From: Pseudomonas sp. CAN1
GTDB taxonomy: Bacteria; Pseudomonadota; Gammaproteobacteria; Pseudomonadales; Pseudomonadaceae
Reading direction: 5' to 3'
NCBI RefSeq assembly: GCF_030462585.1
Contig: NZ_JASMRU010000004.1
Span: 274,312 to 338,311, forward strand
Length of the DNA stretch: 64,000 nucleotides
Within the stretch, counting starts at the first letter, position 1. Every line of letters starts with the position of its first letter. The position numbers and the translations under genes were made by a program. The notes beneath the pieces were generated by a model. The model saw only the letters and a program-made list of their open reading frames with translations. It was not told where the DNA came from and ran no database searches. Positions 27,810-38,649 of the stretch are shown in pieces.

Positions 27810-28589
27810 ATGCGGATCATCAGTGTGAACGTGAATGGTATTCAGGCTGCGGCCGAGCGTGGTTTGCTCAGCTGGCTGCAAGCCCAGAATGCCGACGTGA
27901 TCTGCTTGCAGGATACCCGCGCCTCCGCTTTCGATCTGGATGACCCGTCCTACCAACTGGATGGCTACTTCCTGTACGCCTGCGATGCCGAAGTGCCCAG
28001 TCAGGGCGGCGTCGCAATCTATAGTCGTCTGCAACCCAAGGCTGTCATAAGCGGCCTGGGTTTCGAGATGGCCGATCGTTACGGGCGCTACCTGCAAGCC
28101 GATTTCGATAAGGTGAGTATCGCCACTCTCCTGCTGCCTACCGGGCAGGAAGGGGACGAGAACCTGAACCACAAGTTCAAGTTCATGGACGATTTCGCCC
28201 AGTACATGAACAAGCAGCGCCGCAAGCGCCGCGAATACATCTATTGCGGTTCGCTGTACGTGGCGCACCAGAAGCTGGACGTGAAGAACTGGCGCGAATG
28301 CCAGCAATCTCCCGGTTTCATGGCGCCCGAGCGTGGCTGGATGGATGAGATCTTCGGCACCATGGGCTATGTCGACGCCCTGCGCGAGGTCAACCGCGAA
28401 GGCGATCAGTACAGCTGGTGGCCGGAAAGCGAACAGGCCGAGCTGCTCAACCTGGGCTGGCGTTTCGACTATCAGATCCTCACGCCGGGTCTGCGCCGCT
28501 TCGTGCGTGGCGCCAAGCTGCCGCGCCAGCCGCGCTTCTCCCAGCATGCGCCGCTGATCGTCGACTACGACTGGACCCTGAGCATCTGA
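27810..28589 (+). CDS. crc: Catabolite repression control protein Crc
   Basis: A 259-aa member of the endonuclease/exonuclease/phosphatase fold, beginning MRIISVNVNGIQAAAERG. Crc has lost nuclease activity and works with Hfq to block translation of A-rich catabolic mRNAs when preferred carbon sources are present. A GGGGG ribosome site lies before ATG 27810. A terminator follows. Confidence 0.95.
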   Translation: MRIISVNVNGIQAAAERGLLSWLQAQNADVICLQDTRASAFDLDDPSYQLDGYFLYACDAEVPSQGGVAIYSRLQPKAVISGLGFEMADRYGRYLQADFDKVSIATLLLPTGQEGDENLNHKFKFMDDFAQYMNKQRRKRREYIYCGSLYVAHQKLDVKNWRECQQSPGFMAPERGWMDEIFGTMGYVDALREVNREGDQYSWWPESEQAELLNLGWRFDYQILTPGLRRFVRGAKLPRQPRFSQHAPLIVDYDWTLSI

Positions 28590-28618
28590 GTCCTGTCACG
28601 CCGCCGCGAGGCGGGCAG

Positions 28619-28646
28619 AAAAAAGCCGGCTTCGAGCCGGCTTTTT
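28619..28646 (+). terminator. Rho-independent terminator after crc
   Basis: AAAAAAGCCGGC-TTCGA-GCCGGCTTTTT; with its A- and T-tracts it can serve both crc and the convergent DUF4870 gene. Confidence 0.9.
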
Positions 28647-28662
28647 CGTGTCTGGAGCGCGC

Positions 28663-29034
28663 TTATTTGATCGGCCGCCAGGTGAAGGGATAGCGGTAGT
28701 CCAGCCCTTCATTGGCCTTGATCCCGGCGATGATGGTCAGCACCAGTGCGCCGATGCTCACCAGCCCCAGCAGGAAGAAGCCGATCACCACCAGCATCAG
28801 CAGGAAGCTGACCACCACCGCGAGGCTCACGGTGATCTGGAAGTTCAGCGCTTCCTTGCCCTGGCGGTCCACGAACGGGTCCGATTCACGCTTGATCTGC
28901 CAGACGATCAGCGGCCCGAGCAGGTTGCCGAAGGGGAAGATGAAGCCGAGGAAGGCGGCGAAGTGGCAGAACATCGCCCACTGCCGGGCCTCCTGGCTCG
29001 GCTGAAGCTGTTGTACCAGTACTTCGTCGCTCAT
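28663..29034 (-). CDS. DUF4870 membrane protein
   Basis: A 123-aa protein with three to four hydrophobic helices (around 17-45, 70-95 and 97-112), and the DUF4870 markers FGNLLGPLIVWQIKR and DRQGKEALNFQI. Function is unknown. The start at 29034 has GGAG on the minus strand; the longer frame to 29157 runs into rph and is rejected. Confidence 0.85.
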   Translation of the reverse strand: MSDEVLVQQLQPSQEARQWAMFCHFAAFLGFIFPFGNLLGPLIVWQIKRESDPFVDRQGKEALNFQITVSLAVVVSFLLMLVVIGFFLLGLVSIGALVLTIIAGIKANEGLDYRYPFTWRPIK

Positions 29035-29083
29035 CCTTTCGCTCCTTGCACTTGATGATCGGCCGGGCTGGCCGCTCGTCGGA

Positions 29084-29803
29084 TCAGTCCGCCAGCGCGG
29101 CGCGCTGCAGATCGAACAGTTCGCGCAGGCCCTGCTGCGCCAGCTCCAGCATGGCATTCAGCTCGGCCGGCTGGAAGGGTGCGCCCTCGGCAGTGCCCTG
29201 GACTTCGATGAAGCCACCGGCATCGGTCATGACCACGTTCAGGTCGGTCTCGGCGGCGGAGTCTTCCAGGTAGTCCAGGTCCAGCACCGGCACGCCCTGG
29301 TACATGCCCACGGACACCGCAGCGACCATCTGTTTGAGCGGGTTGCCCTTGAGCGCGCCGCGCTTCTTCAGCACGGCCAGGGCGTCGATCAGCGCCACGG
29401 TGGCGCCGGTGATGGAGGCAGTGCGGGTGCCGCCATCGGCCTGGATCACATCGCAGTCGATGTACAGGGTGTTCTCGCCCAGCTTGGTCAGGTCCAGCGC
29501 GGCGCGCAGGGAACGGCCGATCAGGCGCTGGATTTCCAGGGTGCGGCCACCCTGCTTGCCACGGGCGGCTTCGCGCTGGTTACGCTCGCCGGTGGAGCGC
29601 GGCAGCATGCCGTACTCGGCGGTCAGCCAGCCCTGGCCCTGGCCCTTGAGGAAGCGCGGCACACCGGATTCGGCGCTGACGGTGCAGATCACCTTGGTGT
29701 CGCCGAACTCGACCAGCACGGAGCCCTCGGCGTGCTTGGTGTAATGGCGGGTGATACGGATCGGGCGCAGTTGGTCGGCGGCGCGGCCACTGGGACGGTT
29801 CAT
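29084..29803 (-). CDS. rph: Ribonuclease PH
   Basis: A 239-aa phosphorolytic 3'-5' exoribonuclease that trims tRNA 3' ends. It begins [15 protein letters not shown] and has [17 protein letters not shown] and the [17 protein letters not shown] segment of RNase PH. Full length and intact, unlike the frameshifted E. coli K-12 gene. It is divergent from yicC. Confidence 0.97.
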   Translation of the reverse strand: MNRPSGRAADQLRPIRITRHYTKHAEGSVLVEFGDTKVICTVSAESGVPRFLKGQGQGWLTAEYGMLPRSTGERNQREAARGKQGGRTLEIQRLIGRSLRAALDLTKLGENTLYIDCDVIQADGGTRTASITGATVALIDALAVLKKRGALKGNPLKQMVAAVSVGMYQGVPVLDLDYLEDSAAETDLNVVMTDAGGFIEVQGTAEGAPFQPAELNAMLELAQQGLRELFDLQRAALAD

Positions 29804-29968
29804 GGAGGCATCCTGTACAGATTGCTGGCGGGGAATGTCCGCCATTATAGAGGCCAGCAGACGGGCGCAACCACCGCTGGCGTGCTGCTGCGCGCCACGC
29901 TGGGGTACAATTACCGGTTTCCGACGACCTGTCGGCCGTTTTCCCAGCCCATTCAGAGAGGTGACTCC

Positions 29969-31496
<1,528 letters not shown>

Positions 31497-31596
31497 AGTC
31501 GCCGAGAGAAGGCACTTCCATAAAGATTGGCGATTTTTTAGACTATCCAGTCCGCCCGGCATTTTCCGGGCCTACATTTTAGTAACGAGGAACACC

Positions 31597-31863
31597 ATGG
31601 CCCGCGTCACCGTTGAAGACTGCCTGGACAACGTCGATAACCGTTTCGAGCTGGTCATGCTCGCCACCAAGCGTTCGCGTCAGCTGGCCACCGGCGGCAA
31701 AGAGCCCAAGGTACCGTGGGAGAACGACAAGCCCACCGTGGTTGCCCTGCGCGAAATCGCTTCCGGCCTGATCGACAACGAAATCGTTCTGCTGGAGGAC
31801 GTGGTTGAAGAAGAACCGCTGTTCGCTGCCTTCGAAGACGAGGCCAACAACGAGGCCCTGTAA
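31597..31863 (+). CDS. rpoZ: RNA polymerase omega subunit
   Basis: An 88-aa protein, [20 protein letters not shown], that aids assembly of RNA polymerase and forms part of a ppGpp site. ATG 31597 has GAGG at 31587-31590. It is followed by spoT after 60 bp. Confidence 0.97.
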   Translation: MARVTVEDCLDNVDNRFELVMLATKRSRQLATGGKEPKVPWENDKPTVVALREIASGLIDNEIVLLEDVVEEEPLFAAFEDEANNEAL

Positions 31864-31923
31864 GTCGATGTCCGGCCGACGAATCGGTGCACTGCGACGT
31901 ACCGCTCGGCAGGGGGTAAGCCC

Positions 31924-34032
31924 ATGCCGAGCATAGATGCCTTCGCCGACCGTCTGTCGAGCTACCTGGGCCCGGATCAGGTCAACCTGGTCCGCCGCGC
32001 CTACTACTACGCCGAGCAGGCCCATGACGGGCAGCGCCGCCGCAGCGGCGAGGCCTACGTCACCCATCCGCTCGCCGTCGCCAACATCCTCGCCGACATG
32101 CACATGGACCATCAGAGCCTGATGGCGGCCATGCTGCACGACGTGATCGAGGACACCGGCATCGCCAAGGAAGCGCTCACTGCGCAGTTCGGCGAAACCG
32201 TCTCGGAACTCGTGGACGGGGTCAGCAAGCTGACCCAGATGAACTTCGAGTCCAAGGCCGAGGCACAGGCCGAGAACTTCCAGAAGATGGCCATGGCCAT
32301 GGCACGCGACATCCGCGTGATCCTGGTGAAGCTGGCCGACCGCCTGCACAACATGCGCACCCTGGAAGTGCTGTCGGGCGAAAAGCGCCGGCGCATCGCC
32401 AAGGAAACCCTGGAGATCTACGCACCCATCGCCAACCGGCTGGGCATGCACAGCATGCGCGTGGAATTCGAGGACCTGGGCTTCAAGGCCATGCACCCGA
32501 TGCGCTCCGAACGCATCCGCCAGGCGGTGAAGAAGGCCCGTGGCAACCGCCGCGAGATCGTCGGCAAGATCCAGGAATCGCTGGTCAACTGCCTCGCCCG
32601 CGAAGGCATGGAAGGCCAGGTCCTGGGCCGCGAGAAGCACCTGTTCAGCATCTACAAGAAGATGCGCGGCAAGCGCAAGGCGTTCAACGAGATCATGGAC
32701 GTCTACGCCTTCCGCATCATCGTCGACAAGGTCGACACCTGCTACCGCGTGCTCGGCGCCGTGCACAACCTGTACAAGCCGTTCCCCGGTCGCTTCAAGG
32801 ACTACATCGCGATTCCCAAGGCCAACGGCTACCAGTCGTTGCACACCACCCTGTTCGGCATGCACGGCGTGCCCATCGAAATCCAGATCCGCACCCGCGA
32901 GATGGAAGAGATGGCCAACCACGGCATCGCCGCGCACTGGCTGTACAAGTCCGATGAGGACGAGTCGCCCAAGGGCACCCATGCCCGCGCGCGCCAGTGG
33001 GTGAAGGGCATCCTCGAACTGCAGCAACGCGCCGGCAACTCGCTGGAATTCATCGAGAACGTGAAGATCGACCTGTTCCCGGACGAGGTCTACGTCTTCA
33101 CGCCCAAGGGCCGCATCATGGAGCTGCCCAAGGGCTCCACGGCCGTCGACTTCGCCTATGCGGTGCATACCGACGTCGGCAACAGCTGCATCGCCTGCCG
33201 CATCAACCGCCGCCTGGCGCCGCTGTCCGAACCGCTGCAGAGCGGCGCGACGGTGGAGATCGTCACCGCGCCGGGCACCCGGCCGAACCCGGCCTGGCTC
33301 AACTTCGTGGTCACCGGCAAGGCGCGCACGCACATCCGCCACGCGCTCAAGCTGCAGCGCCGCTCCGAGTCGATCAACCTCGGCGAGCGCCTGCTGAACA
33401 AGACCCTGGCCGGCTTCGACAGCCACCTGGAGAAGATTCCGCAGGAGCGCATCCAGGGCGTGCTCACCGAGTACCGCATGGAAGTCTTCGAGGACCTGCT
33501 CGAAGAGATCGGCCTGGGCAACCGCATGGCCTACGTGGTCGCACGTCGCCTGCTGTCCAGCGAAGGCGAGCAGGCGCCCAGCGCCGAAGGGCCGCTGGCG
33601 ATCCGCGGTACCGAAGGCCTGGTGCTCAGCTACGCCAAGTGCTGCACACCGATTCCGGGCGACCCGATCGTCGGCCACCTGTCTGCCGGCAAGGGCATGG
33701 TCGTGCACCTGGAGAACTGCCGGAACATCAGCGAAATCCGCAACAACCCGGAGAAATGCATCCAGCTCAGCTGGGCCAAGGATGTCACCGGTGAGTTCAA
33801 CGTCGAGCTGCGCGTCGAGCTGGAACACCAGCGCGGCCTGATCGCCCTGCTGGCGACCAGCGTCAACGCCGCCGACGGCAATATCGAGAAGATCAGCATG
33901 GACGAGCGCGACGGTCGCATCAGCGTGGTCCAGCTCGTCGTCAGCGTGCATGACCGTGTGCACCTGGCCCGCGTCATCAAGAAGCTGCGCGCGCTCAAGG
34001 GCGTGATCCGCATCACCCGCATGCGCAGCTGA
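31924..34032 (+). CDS. spoT: Bifunctional (p)ppGpp synthetase/hydrolase
   Basis: A 702-aa RSH protein. The HD hydrolase domain (about 25-180) has HDVIEDTG and DRLHNMRTL; the synthetase domain (about 235-350) has YKKMRGK and [10 protein letters not shown]; then come TGS (about 385-445) and a C-terminal ACT domain (about 625-702). It controls the stringent alarmone. Located with gmk and rpoZ and followed by ridA, as usual. Confidence 0.97.
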   Translation: MPSIDAFADRLSSYLGPDQVNLVRRAYYYAEQAHDGQRRRSGEAYVTHPLAVANILADMHMDHQSLMAAMLHDVIEDTGIAKEALTAQFGETVSELVDGVSKLTQMNFESKAEAQAENFQKMAMAMARDIRVILVKLADRLHNMRTLEVLSGEKRRRIAKETLEIYAPIANRLGMHSMRVEFEDLGFKAMHPMRSERIRQAVKKARGNRREIVGKIQESLVNCLAREGMEGQVLGREKHLFSIYKKMRGKRKAFNEIMDVYAFRIIVDKVDTCYRVLGAVHNLYKPFPGRFKDYIAIPKANGYQSLHTTLFGMHGVPIEIQIRTREMEEMANHGIAAHWLYKSDEDESPKGTHARARQWVKGILELQQRAGNSLEFIENVKIDLFPDEVYVFTPKGRIMELPKGSTAVDFAYAVHTDVGNSCIACRINRRLAPLSEPLQSGATVEIVTAPGTRPNPAWLNFVVTGKARTHIRHALKLQRRSESINLGERLLNKTLAGFDSHLEKIPQERIQGVLTEYRMEVFEDLLEEIGLGNRMAYVVARRLLSSEGEQAPSAEGPLAIRGTEGLVLSYAKCCTPIPGDPIVGHLSAGKGMVVHLENCRNISEIRNNPEKCIQLSWAKDVTGEFNVELRVELEHQRGLIALLATSVNAADGNIEKISMDERDGRISVVQLVVSVHDRVHLARVIKKLRALKGVIRITRMRS

Positions 34033-34052
34033 TCCCACCCCAAGGAGTCGAA

Positions 34053-34433
34053 ATGACCAAGACCGTTATCCACACCGACAAGGCCCCGGCCGCCATTGGC
34101 ACCTATTCCCAGGCGATCAAGGCTGGCAACACCGTCTATGTCTCCGGTCAGATCCCGCTGGACCCGAAAACCATGGAACTGGTCGAGGGCTTCGAAGAGC
34201 AGACCGTCCAGGTCTTCGAGAACCTGAAAGCGGTGATCGAGGCTTCCGGCGGCTACCTGCACGACGTCGCCAAGCTGAACATCTTCCTCACCGACCTGTC
34301 GCACTTCGCCAAGGTCAACGAGATCATGGGCAAGTACTTCGTCCAGCCCTACCCGGCCCGCGCCGCCATCGGCGTGGCCGCCCTGCCCAAGGGCGCCCAG
34401 GTCGAGATGGACGCCATCGTCGTCCTCGAATAA
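34053..34433 (+). CDS. ridA: RidA family 2-iminobutanoate/2-iminopropanoate deaminase
   Basis: A 126-aa trimeric protein of the YjgF/YER057c/UK114 family. The [21 protein letters not shown] segment and the conserved Arg in [13 protein letters not shown] are present. It removes reactive enamines formed by PLP enzymes. It follows spoT by 20 bp with AAGGAG before the start. Confidence 0.95.
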   Translation: MTKTVIHTDKAPAAIGTYSQAIKAGNTVYVSGQIPLDPKTMELVEGFEEQTVQVFENLKAVIEASGGYLHDVAKLNIFLTDLSHFAKVNEIMGKYFVQPYPARAAIGVAALPKGAQVEMDAIVVLE

Positions 34434-34449
34434 GCGTCACGAAACACCT

Positions 34450-34477
34450 ACGGGGCCCCAGCGGCCCCGTTCCTTTG
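34450..34477 (+). terminator. Terminator after ridA
   Basis: ACGGGGCC (34450-34457) pairs with GGCCCCGT (34463-34470), followed by TCCTTTGT. The U-tract is imperfect. Confidence 0.6.
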
Positions 34478-34493
34478 TCTGCAAGGAGCAAAC

Positions 34494-35228
34494 ATGCGTC
34501 GCGCCCTGATCCTGAGCGCCCTGATCGGCCTGCTCACCGGCTGCGCCGGCACCCCTTCCGACCCTTCCGGCATCTGGGTCAACCAGGCCGCCATCGATGC
34601 CGCCGGCAAGGGCGGCAAGCTGCGCGAGGCACTGCTGGGCTACGGCCCGAACCTGGAATGGAAGATCGACACCAAGGCCAGCCAGGCCACCTTCAGCAAT
34701 GGCTTCGAGCTGGGCGAAGGGCAGCTGACCCAGGTCGACCCCAAGCATTACCGCGTCGACTTCTACGGCAGCAACCAGGAATCCCTGGAGCTGGACGGCA
34801 AGGAGCTGGTGCAGGTCGGTAGCGACAACTGGCCCGAGCAGCGCTTCCAGCGCCCCAAGGAACAGCCCGCCACCCAGAGCCCGGCCGGCAGCACCTTCGA
34901 GAATGCCCTGTACGCCGCCTACCTCAAGGGCACCTGGGTGATCGAGGAAGGCGAAGGCAAGGGCAGCAAGGTCAAGTTCCAGCCCAATGGCAGCCTCGAA
35001 GGCATGCCCGGCGCCGATCGCTACGCGCTGTGCCTGGCCGGCGACTGCGCGGCCATGAGCGGCGACAACGACAGCATCTGGCTGCAACAGGGCCAGCAGG
35101 GCCGCGAGTACCTGTTCGAGCGCGACGGCGACAAGCTGGAGCTGTTCGAGGCGGTGAACCGCGCCCAGGCCGACGAGATGCCGCAGTACGTGCCCGGCAA
35201 CAAGGTCTGGAGCCTGGAGCGCGACTGA
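34494..35228 (+). CDS. Hypothetical lipoprotein
   Basis: A 244-aa protein whose signal ends in the lipobox LTGC (Cys17), so it is lipid-anchored. The mature part seems to have two related beta-rich halves, each containing a phrase like GTWV/GIWVNQ at its beginning, which suggests a duplicated lipocalin-like module. I do not recognise a named family. AAGGAG precedes ATG 34494. Confidence 0.75.
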   Translation: MRRALILSALIGLLTGCAGTPSDPSGIWVNQAAIDAAGKGGKLREALLGYGPNLEWKIDTKASQATFSNGFELGEGQLTQVDPKHYRVDFYGSNQESLELDGKELVQVGSDNWPEQRFQRPKEQPATQSPAGSTFENALYAAYLKGTWVIEEGEGKGSKVKFQPNGSLEGMPGADRYALCLAGDCAAMSGDNDSIWLQQGQQGREYLFERDGDKLELFEAVNRAQADEMPQYVPGNKVWSLERD

Positions 35229-35259
35229 TCCGCCAGCGGGCGGGCGCGAATGACCGCGG

Positions 35260-35883
35260 TCAGCGCAGCCCGCTCCACAGCAGCCAGCCACCCAGCGCCA
35301 GCAGCAGGCCGCCGCACAGGCGGTCGAGCGCGGTGACCCGGCGCTGCAGCCAGGTGCGCCAGCGCGGACGATCCAGCAGGCGCACCAGCGCCATGTCCCA
35401 CAGCAGCACCACCGCGCCCATCCACAGCACGCAGACACCCAGCGCCCAGCCCGGCAGGTGGAACTGCCCGAGCACGCCGAACAGCCCGGTGTAGAAGATC
35501 GGCAGCTTGGGATTCAGGCTGCTGGCGAGCAGGCCTTCGCGCATCCCGTGCAGAAATCCCCCGCGGCGTTGATTGCCCAGCTCGGTGGGAATCTCCAGCT
35601 CCCGCCGCGCCAGCAGCGCCTGCCCACCGAGCCAGACAAAATAGGCGCCACCCAGCAGCTGCACCACCCGCAGCCCGTGGCTGGCCACCTCCGGCAGCAG
35701 GCCGAGGACGAACAGCACCAGCAGCATGCTCGCCAGGTTGGCCAGGGCGATGCCCGCCGCACAGCCATCGGCATGGCGCCTGCCCCGCAGCAGCGCGGCG
35801 CGAATCAGCAGGAAGAAATCCGGCCCCGGCGACAGCAGGGCGGCGAAGTGGGTGCTGGCGACCAGCGCGAAGGCGGCAAACAT
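35260..35883 (-). CDS. LysE/RhtB family amino-acid exporter
   Basis: A 207-aa membrane protein with about six hydrophobic helices and the LysE signature SPGPDFFLLIRAALLRGRR near residues 18-34, then GLLASSLNPKLPIFY. It is expected to export an amino acid. The AraC-type gene next to it, on the same strand upstream, may regulate it. Confidence 0.88.
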   Translation of the reverse strand: MFAAFALVASTHFAALLSPGPDFFLLIRAALLRGRRHADGCAAGIALANLASMLLVLFVLGLLPEVASHGLRVVQLLGGAYFVWLGGQALLARRELEIPTELGNQRRGGFLHGMREGLLASSLNPKLPIFYTGLFGVLGQFHLPGWALGVCVLWMGAVVLLWDMALVRLLDRPRWRTWLQRRVTALDRLCGGLLLALGGWLLWSGLR

Positions 35884-35950
35884 GGCGATCTCCCGGATAG
35901 CGGCGTCGCGCAGTCTGGAAGCGCCGGCCTCGGGCAGTCTTGGAAGAAAC

Positions 35951-36751
35951 TCAGGTGCGCGTGGCGCGCAGGAAGCGTCCGGGGGTGACGCCGGTGAAGC
36001 GGCGGAAGGTGCCGGAGAAATGCGCCTGGTCGTAGAAGCCCAGGCTCAGCGCGACCTCCAGCGGCTTCTCGCCGGCGACCAGCAGGCGCTTGGCCTCGCG
36101 GATGCGCCGTTGCAGCAGGTAGGTGTGCGGCGGCACGCCGTAGGCGTTGCGGAAGGCTTCGATCAGGTGGCGCGGATGGCGCTGCAGCAGCGCGGCGAGC
36201 TCTTCGAGGCTGACCGCCTCGCGGTAATGCGCTTCCAGGTAGTCGCGCAGCTTGGCAGTCACGCTGCCGTCGCGGGACGCCGAGGCAGTCGGGCGCATGC
36301 CGCCGTGGCGGACGAACACCAGCTCCAGCAGCGCCAGCAACTCGCTCTCCAGCGCCAACGCATCGTTGCGCTCGAACTCGCTGGCGACGCGCCGCAGCGC
36401 CTCCGCCACTAACCCGTCATCGTGCGGATTGAGCGCCTGGAAGCCGCGTGGCAATTGCTTGCGGCCGAGCAGCGGCAGCAGGCGCGACTCCTCGATGTAG
36501 AGCATCCGGTAGACCAGCCGCTCGGACTCGGCGTTGCCGGTGTGCGGCTCCTCCGGATTCATCAGCGACAGGGTGCCAGCCGGCAGCACGTGGTGCGCAC
36601 CACGGCACTGGTAGCCGCCAGCACCGTGGAGGATGGCGCCGATGGCGAAGGCGTCGTGGCTGTGGCGCCCGAACGGCTGGCCGGAGAAGTCCGCATGGAA
36701 CAACTCCACCCCCGGCAACCAGGGGCGCGCCAGCAGCCGGTTGGCGTCCAT
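35951..36751 (-). CDS. AraC family transcriptional regulator
   Basis: A 266-aa regulator. The N-terminal cupin ligand domain (RHSHDAFAIGAILHG, MNPEEPHTG) is followed by two HTH motifs in the last 100 residues (SLEELAALLQRHPRHLIEAF and EVALSLGFYDQAHFSGTFRRFTG). This AraC-cupin form is often next to LysE exporters, which fits the neighbour. It starts 1 bp after the end of the upstream epimerase gene. Confidence 0.87.
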   Translation of the reverse strand: MDANRLLARPWLPGVELFHADFSGQPFGRHSHDAFAIGAILHGAGGYQCRGAHHVLPAGTLSLMNPEEPHTGNAESERLVYRMLYIEESRLLPLLGRKQLPRGFQALNPHDDGLVAEALRRVASEFERNDALALESELLALLELVFVRHGGMRPTASASRDGSVTAKLRDYLEAHYREAVSLEELAALLQRHPRHLIEAFRNAYGVPPHTYLLQRRIREAKRLLVAGEKPLEVALSLGFYDQAHFSGTFRRFTGVTPGRFLRATRT

Positions 36752-36752
36752 C

Positions 36753-37622
36753 TCAGTCCTGTTTTCCGGCGAGGATTGCCGCATAGCCTTCGCGGAAGCT
36801 CGCGTAGCGCGGCTCCCAGCCCAGCGCGCGGGCGCGAGCGTTGCTGCAGCGCTTGCTGCCGGCACGGCGCACGGTCTGCTCGTCGGCCCAATGGGTGACG
36901 CCCAGTTGCTCGCGCAGCCAGCCAACTACCTCGTGCAGCGCCGCCGGATCGTTGTCGACGCCGATGTAGCAGTCTTCCAGCGCGGTACCGCTGCGGTCGG
37001 CCTCCAGCAGCGCGGCGAGCAGGCCGGCGGCGTCTTCGGCGTGGATGCGGTTGGCGTACAGCGGCGGCTCGCTGGCCACTCGGTAGCCCTCGCGTACTTG
37101 CTTGAGCAGCCACTCGCGGCCGGGGCCGTAGATGCCGGTGAGGCGCACGACGCTGGCGGGAATGCCGCTCTGCAGCGCCACCTGCTCGGCTTCGAGCATC
37201 ACACTGCCGGAATAGCTCTGGGCTTCGGCGGGCGCGGCCTCGTCGATCCACTCGCCATCGCGCTGGGCATACACGCCGCTGCTGGAGACGAACAGCAGGC
37301 GCTTGGGCACCTGCCCACGCTGCTGCAGCCAGCCGAGGGTGTTGCGCAGGCCTTCGACATAGGCGGCGCGATATCCGGCTTCGTCGTGCTGGGTCGCGGC
37401 GGCGCAGAACACCAGGTAGTCCAGCCTGCCTACCGGCCAGGTGTCCGGGCATTCGAGCTGGCCGAGGTCGCCGGCCACCGGCAGCACTTCCAGCGGCAGC
37501 GCGGCAACATTGCGGCGCAGGCCATGGACGCGCCAGTCACGGGCGGCCAGCTGGCGGCCCAGGCGGCTGCCGACATCGCCGCAACCGACGATCATCAGGC
37601 TCGGGAAGGTGCTCTTGCTCAT
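36753..37622 (-). CDS. NAD(P)-dependent SDR/epimerase family protein (YeeZ-like)
   Basis: A 289-aa extended SDR with the Rossmann motif IVGCGDVGSRLG at residues 11-22, the SSSGVYA active-site strand, and YSGSVMLEAEQ where other members have YxxxK. The usual YxxxK is thus not obvious, so activity is uncertain. Substrate unknown. Divergent from oxyR. Confidence 0.82.
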   Translation of the reverse strand: MSKSTFPSLMIVGCGDVGSRLGRQLAARDWRVHGLRRNVAALPLEVLPVAGDLGQLECPDTWPVGRLDYLVFCAAATQHDEAGYRAAYVEGLRNTLGWLQQRGQVPKRLLFVSSSGVYAQRDGEWIDEAAPAEAQSYSGSVMLEAEQVALQSGIPASVVRLTGIYGPGREWLLKQVREGYRVASEPPLYANRIHAEDAAGLLAALLEADRSGTALEDCYIGVDNDPAALHEVVGWLREQLGVTHWADEQTVRRAGSKRCSNARARALGWEPRYASFREGYAAILAGKQD

Positions 37623-37716
37623 GCTTGGCTCCGCGAATCAAAGCTCGGCAGTTTAGCGCGGTTGGTTCGCGGCGGTGCAGCCGCTATGCTTGGGCCACCT
37701 CAACGGATTCAATGCC

Positions 37717-38649
37717 ATGACCCTGACCGAACTGCGCTACATCGTCACGCTTGCCCAGGAGCAACACTTCGGCCGCGCCGCGGAACGCTGCCACGTCAGC
37801 CAGCCGACCCTGTCGGTGGGCGTGAAGAAGCTGGAAGACGAGCTCGGCGTGCTGATCTTCGAGCGCAGCAAGAGTGCGGTGCGCCTGACCCCGGTCGGCG
37901 AAGGCATCGTGGCGCAGGCGCAGAAGGTCCTGGAGCAGGCCCAGGGCATCCGCGAGCTGGCCCAGGCCGGCAAGAACCAGCTGACCTCGCCGCTGAAGGT
38001 CGGCGCGATCTACACCATCGGCCCGTATCTGTTCCCGCACCTGATTCCGCAGCTGCACCGGGTCGCCCCGCAAATGCCGCTGTACATCGAGGAAAACTTC
38101 ACCCACATCCTGCGCGACAAGCTGCGCACCGGCGAGCTGGACGCGATCATCATCGCACTGCCGTTCCAGGAAGCCGACGTGCTGACGCTGCAGCTGTTCG
38201 ACGAGCCCTTCTACGTGCTGATGCCGGCGGACCACCAGTGGACCGCGAAGAAGACCATCGACCCGGAACTGCTCAACGACAAGAGCCTGCTGCTGCTCGG
38301 CGAGGGCCACTGCTTCCGCGACCAGGTGCTCGAAGCCTGCCCGACCACCCACAAGGGCGGCGAGAACAAGCACACCACGGTGGAATCCAGCTCGCTGGAA
38401 ACCATCCGCCACATGGTCGCCTCCGGCCTCGGCGTGTCGGTGCTGCCGTTCTCCGCCGTGGACAGCCACCACTACGCGCCGGGAGTGCTGGAAGTGCGCC
38501 CGTTCAGCGCCCCAGTACCCATGCGCACCGTCGCCATCGCCTGGCGCGCCAGCTTCCCGCGGCCGCGCGCCATCGAGGTGCTGGCCGACTCGATCCGCCT
38601 GTGCTCGGTCGCCAAGCCGACCGTCAAGGGTGAAGCCGAGCCGGCATGA
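37717..38649 (+). CDS. oxyR: Hydrogen peroxide sensor OxyR
   Basis: A 310-aa LysR regulator that activates catalase, peroxiredoxin and related genes on oxidation. The redox cysteines Cys199 and Cys208 are in GEGHCFRDQVLEACP, at the same positions as in E. coli. The HTH lies at residues 18-37. The stop overlaps the recG start by 4 nt, a conserved pairing in Pseudomonas. Confidence 0.97.
   Translation: MTLTELRYIVTLAQEQHFGRAAERCHVSQPTLSVGVKKLEDELGVLIFERSKSAVRLTPVGEGIVAQAQKVLEQAQGIRELAQAGKNQLTSPLKVGAIYTIGPYLFPHLIPQLHRVAPQMPLYIEENFTHILRDKLRTGELDAIIIALPFQEADVLTLQLFDEPFYVLMPADHQWTAKKTIDPELLNDKSLLLLGEGHCFRDQVLEACPTTHKGGENKHTTVESSSLETIRHMVASGLGVSVLPFSAVDSHHYAPGVLEVRPFSAPVPMRTVAIAWRASFPRPRAIEVLADSIRLCSVAKPTVKGEAEPA

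Noticed and set aside
31579..34038. 819-codon minus-strand frame opposite spoT and rpoZ
   Set aside because: Antisense shadow; Ala/Val/Gln/His-rich with no domain pattern, and both sense genes are certain.
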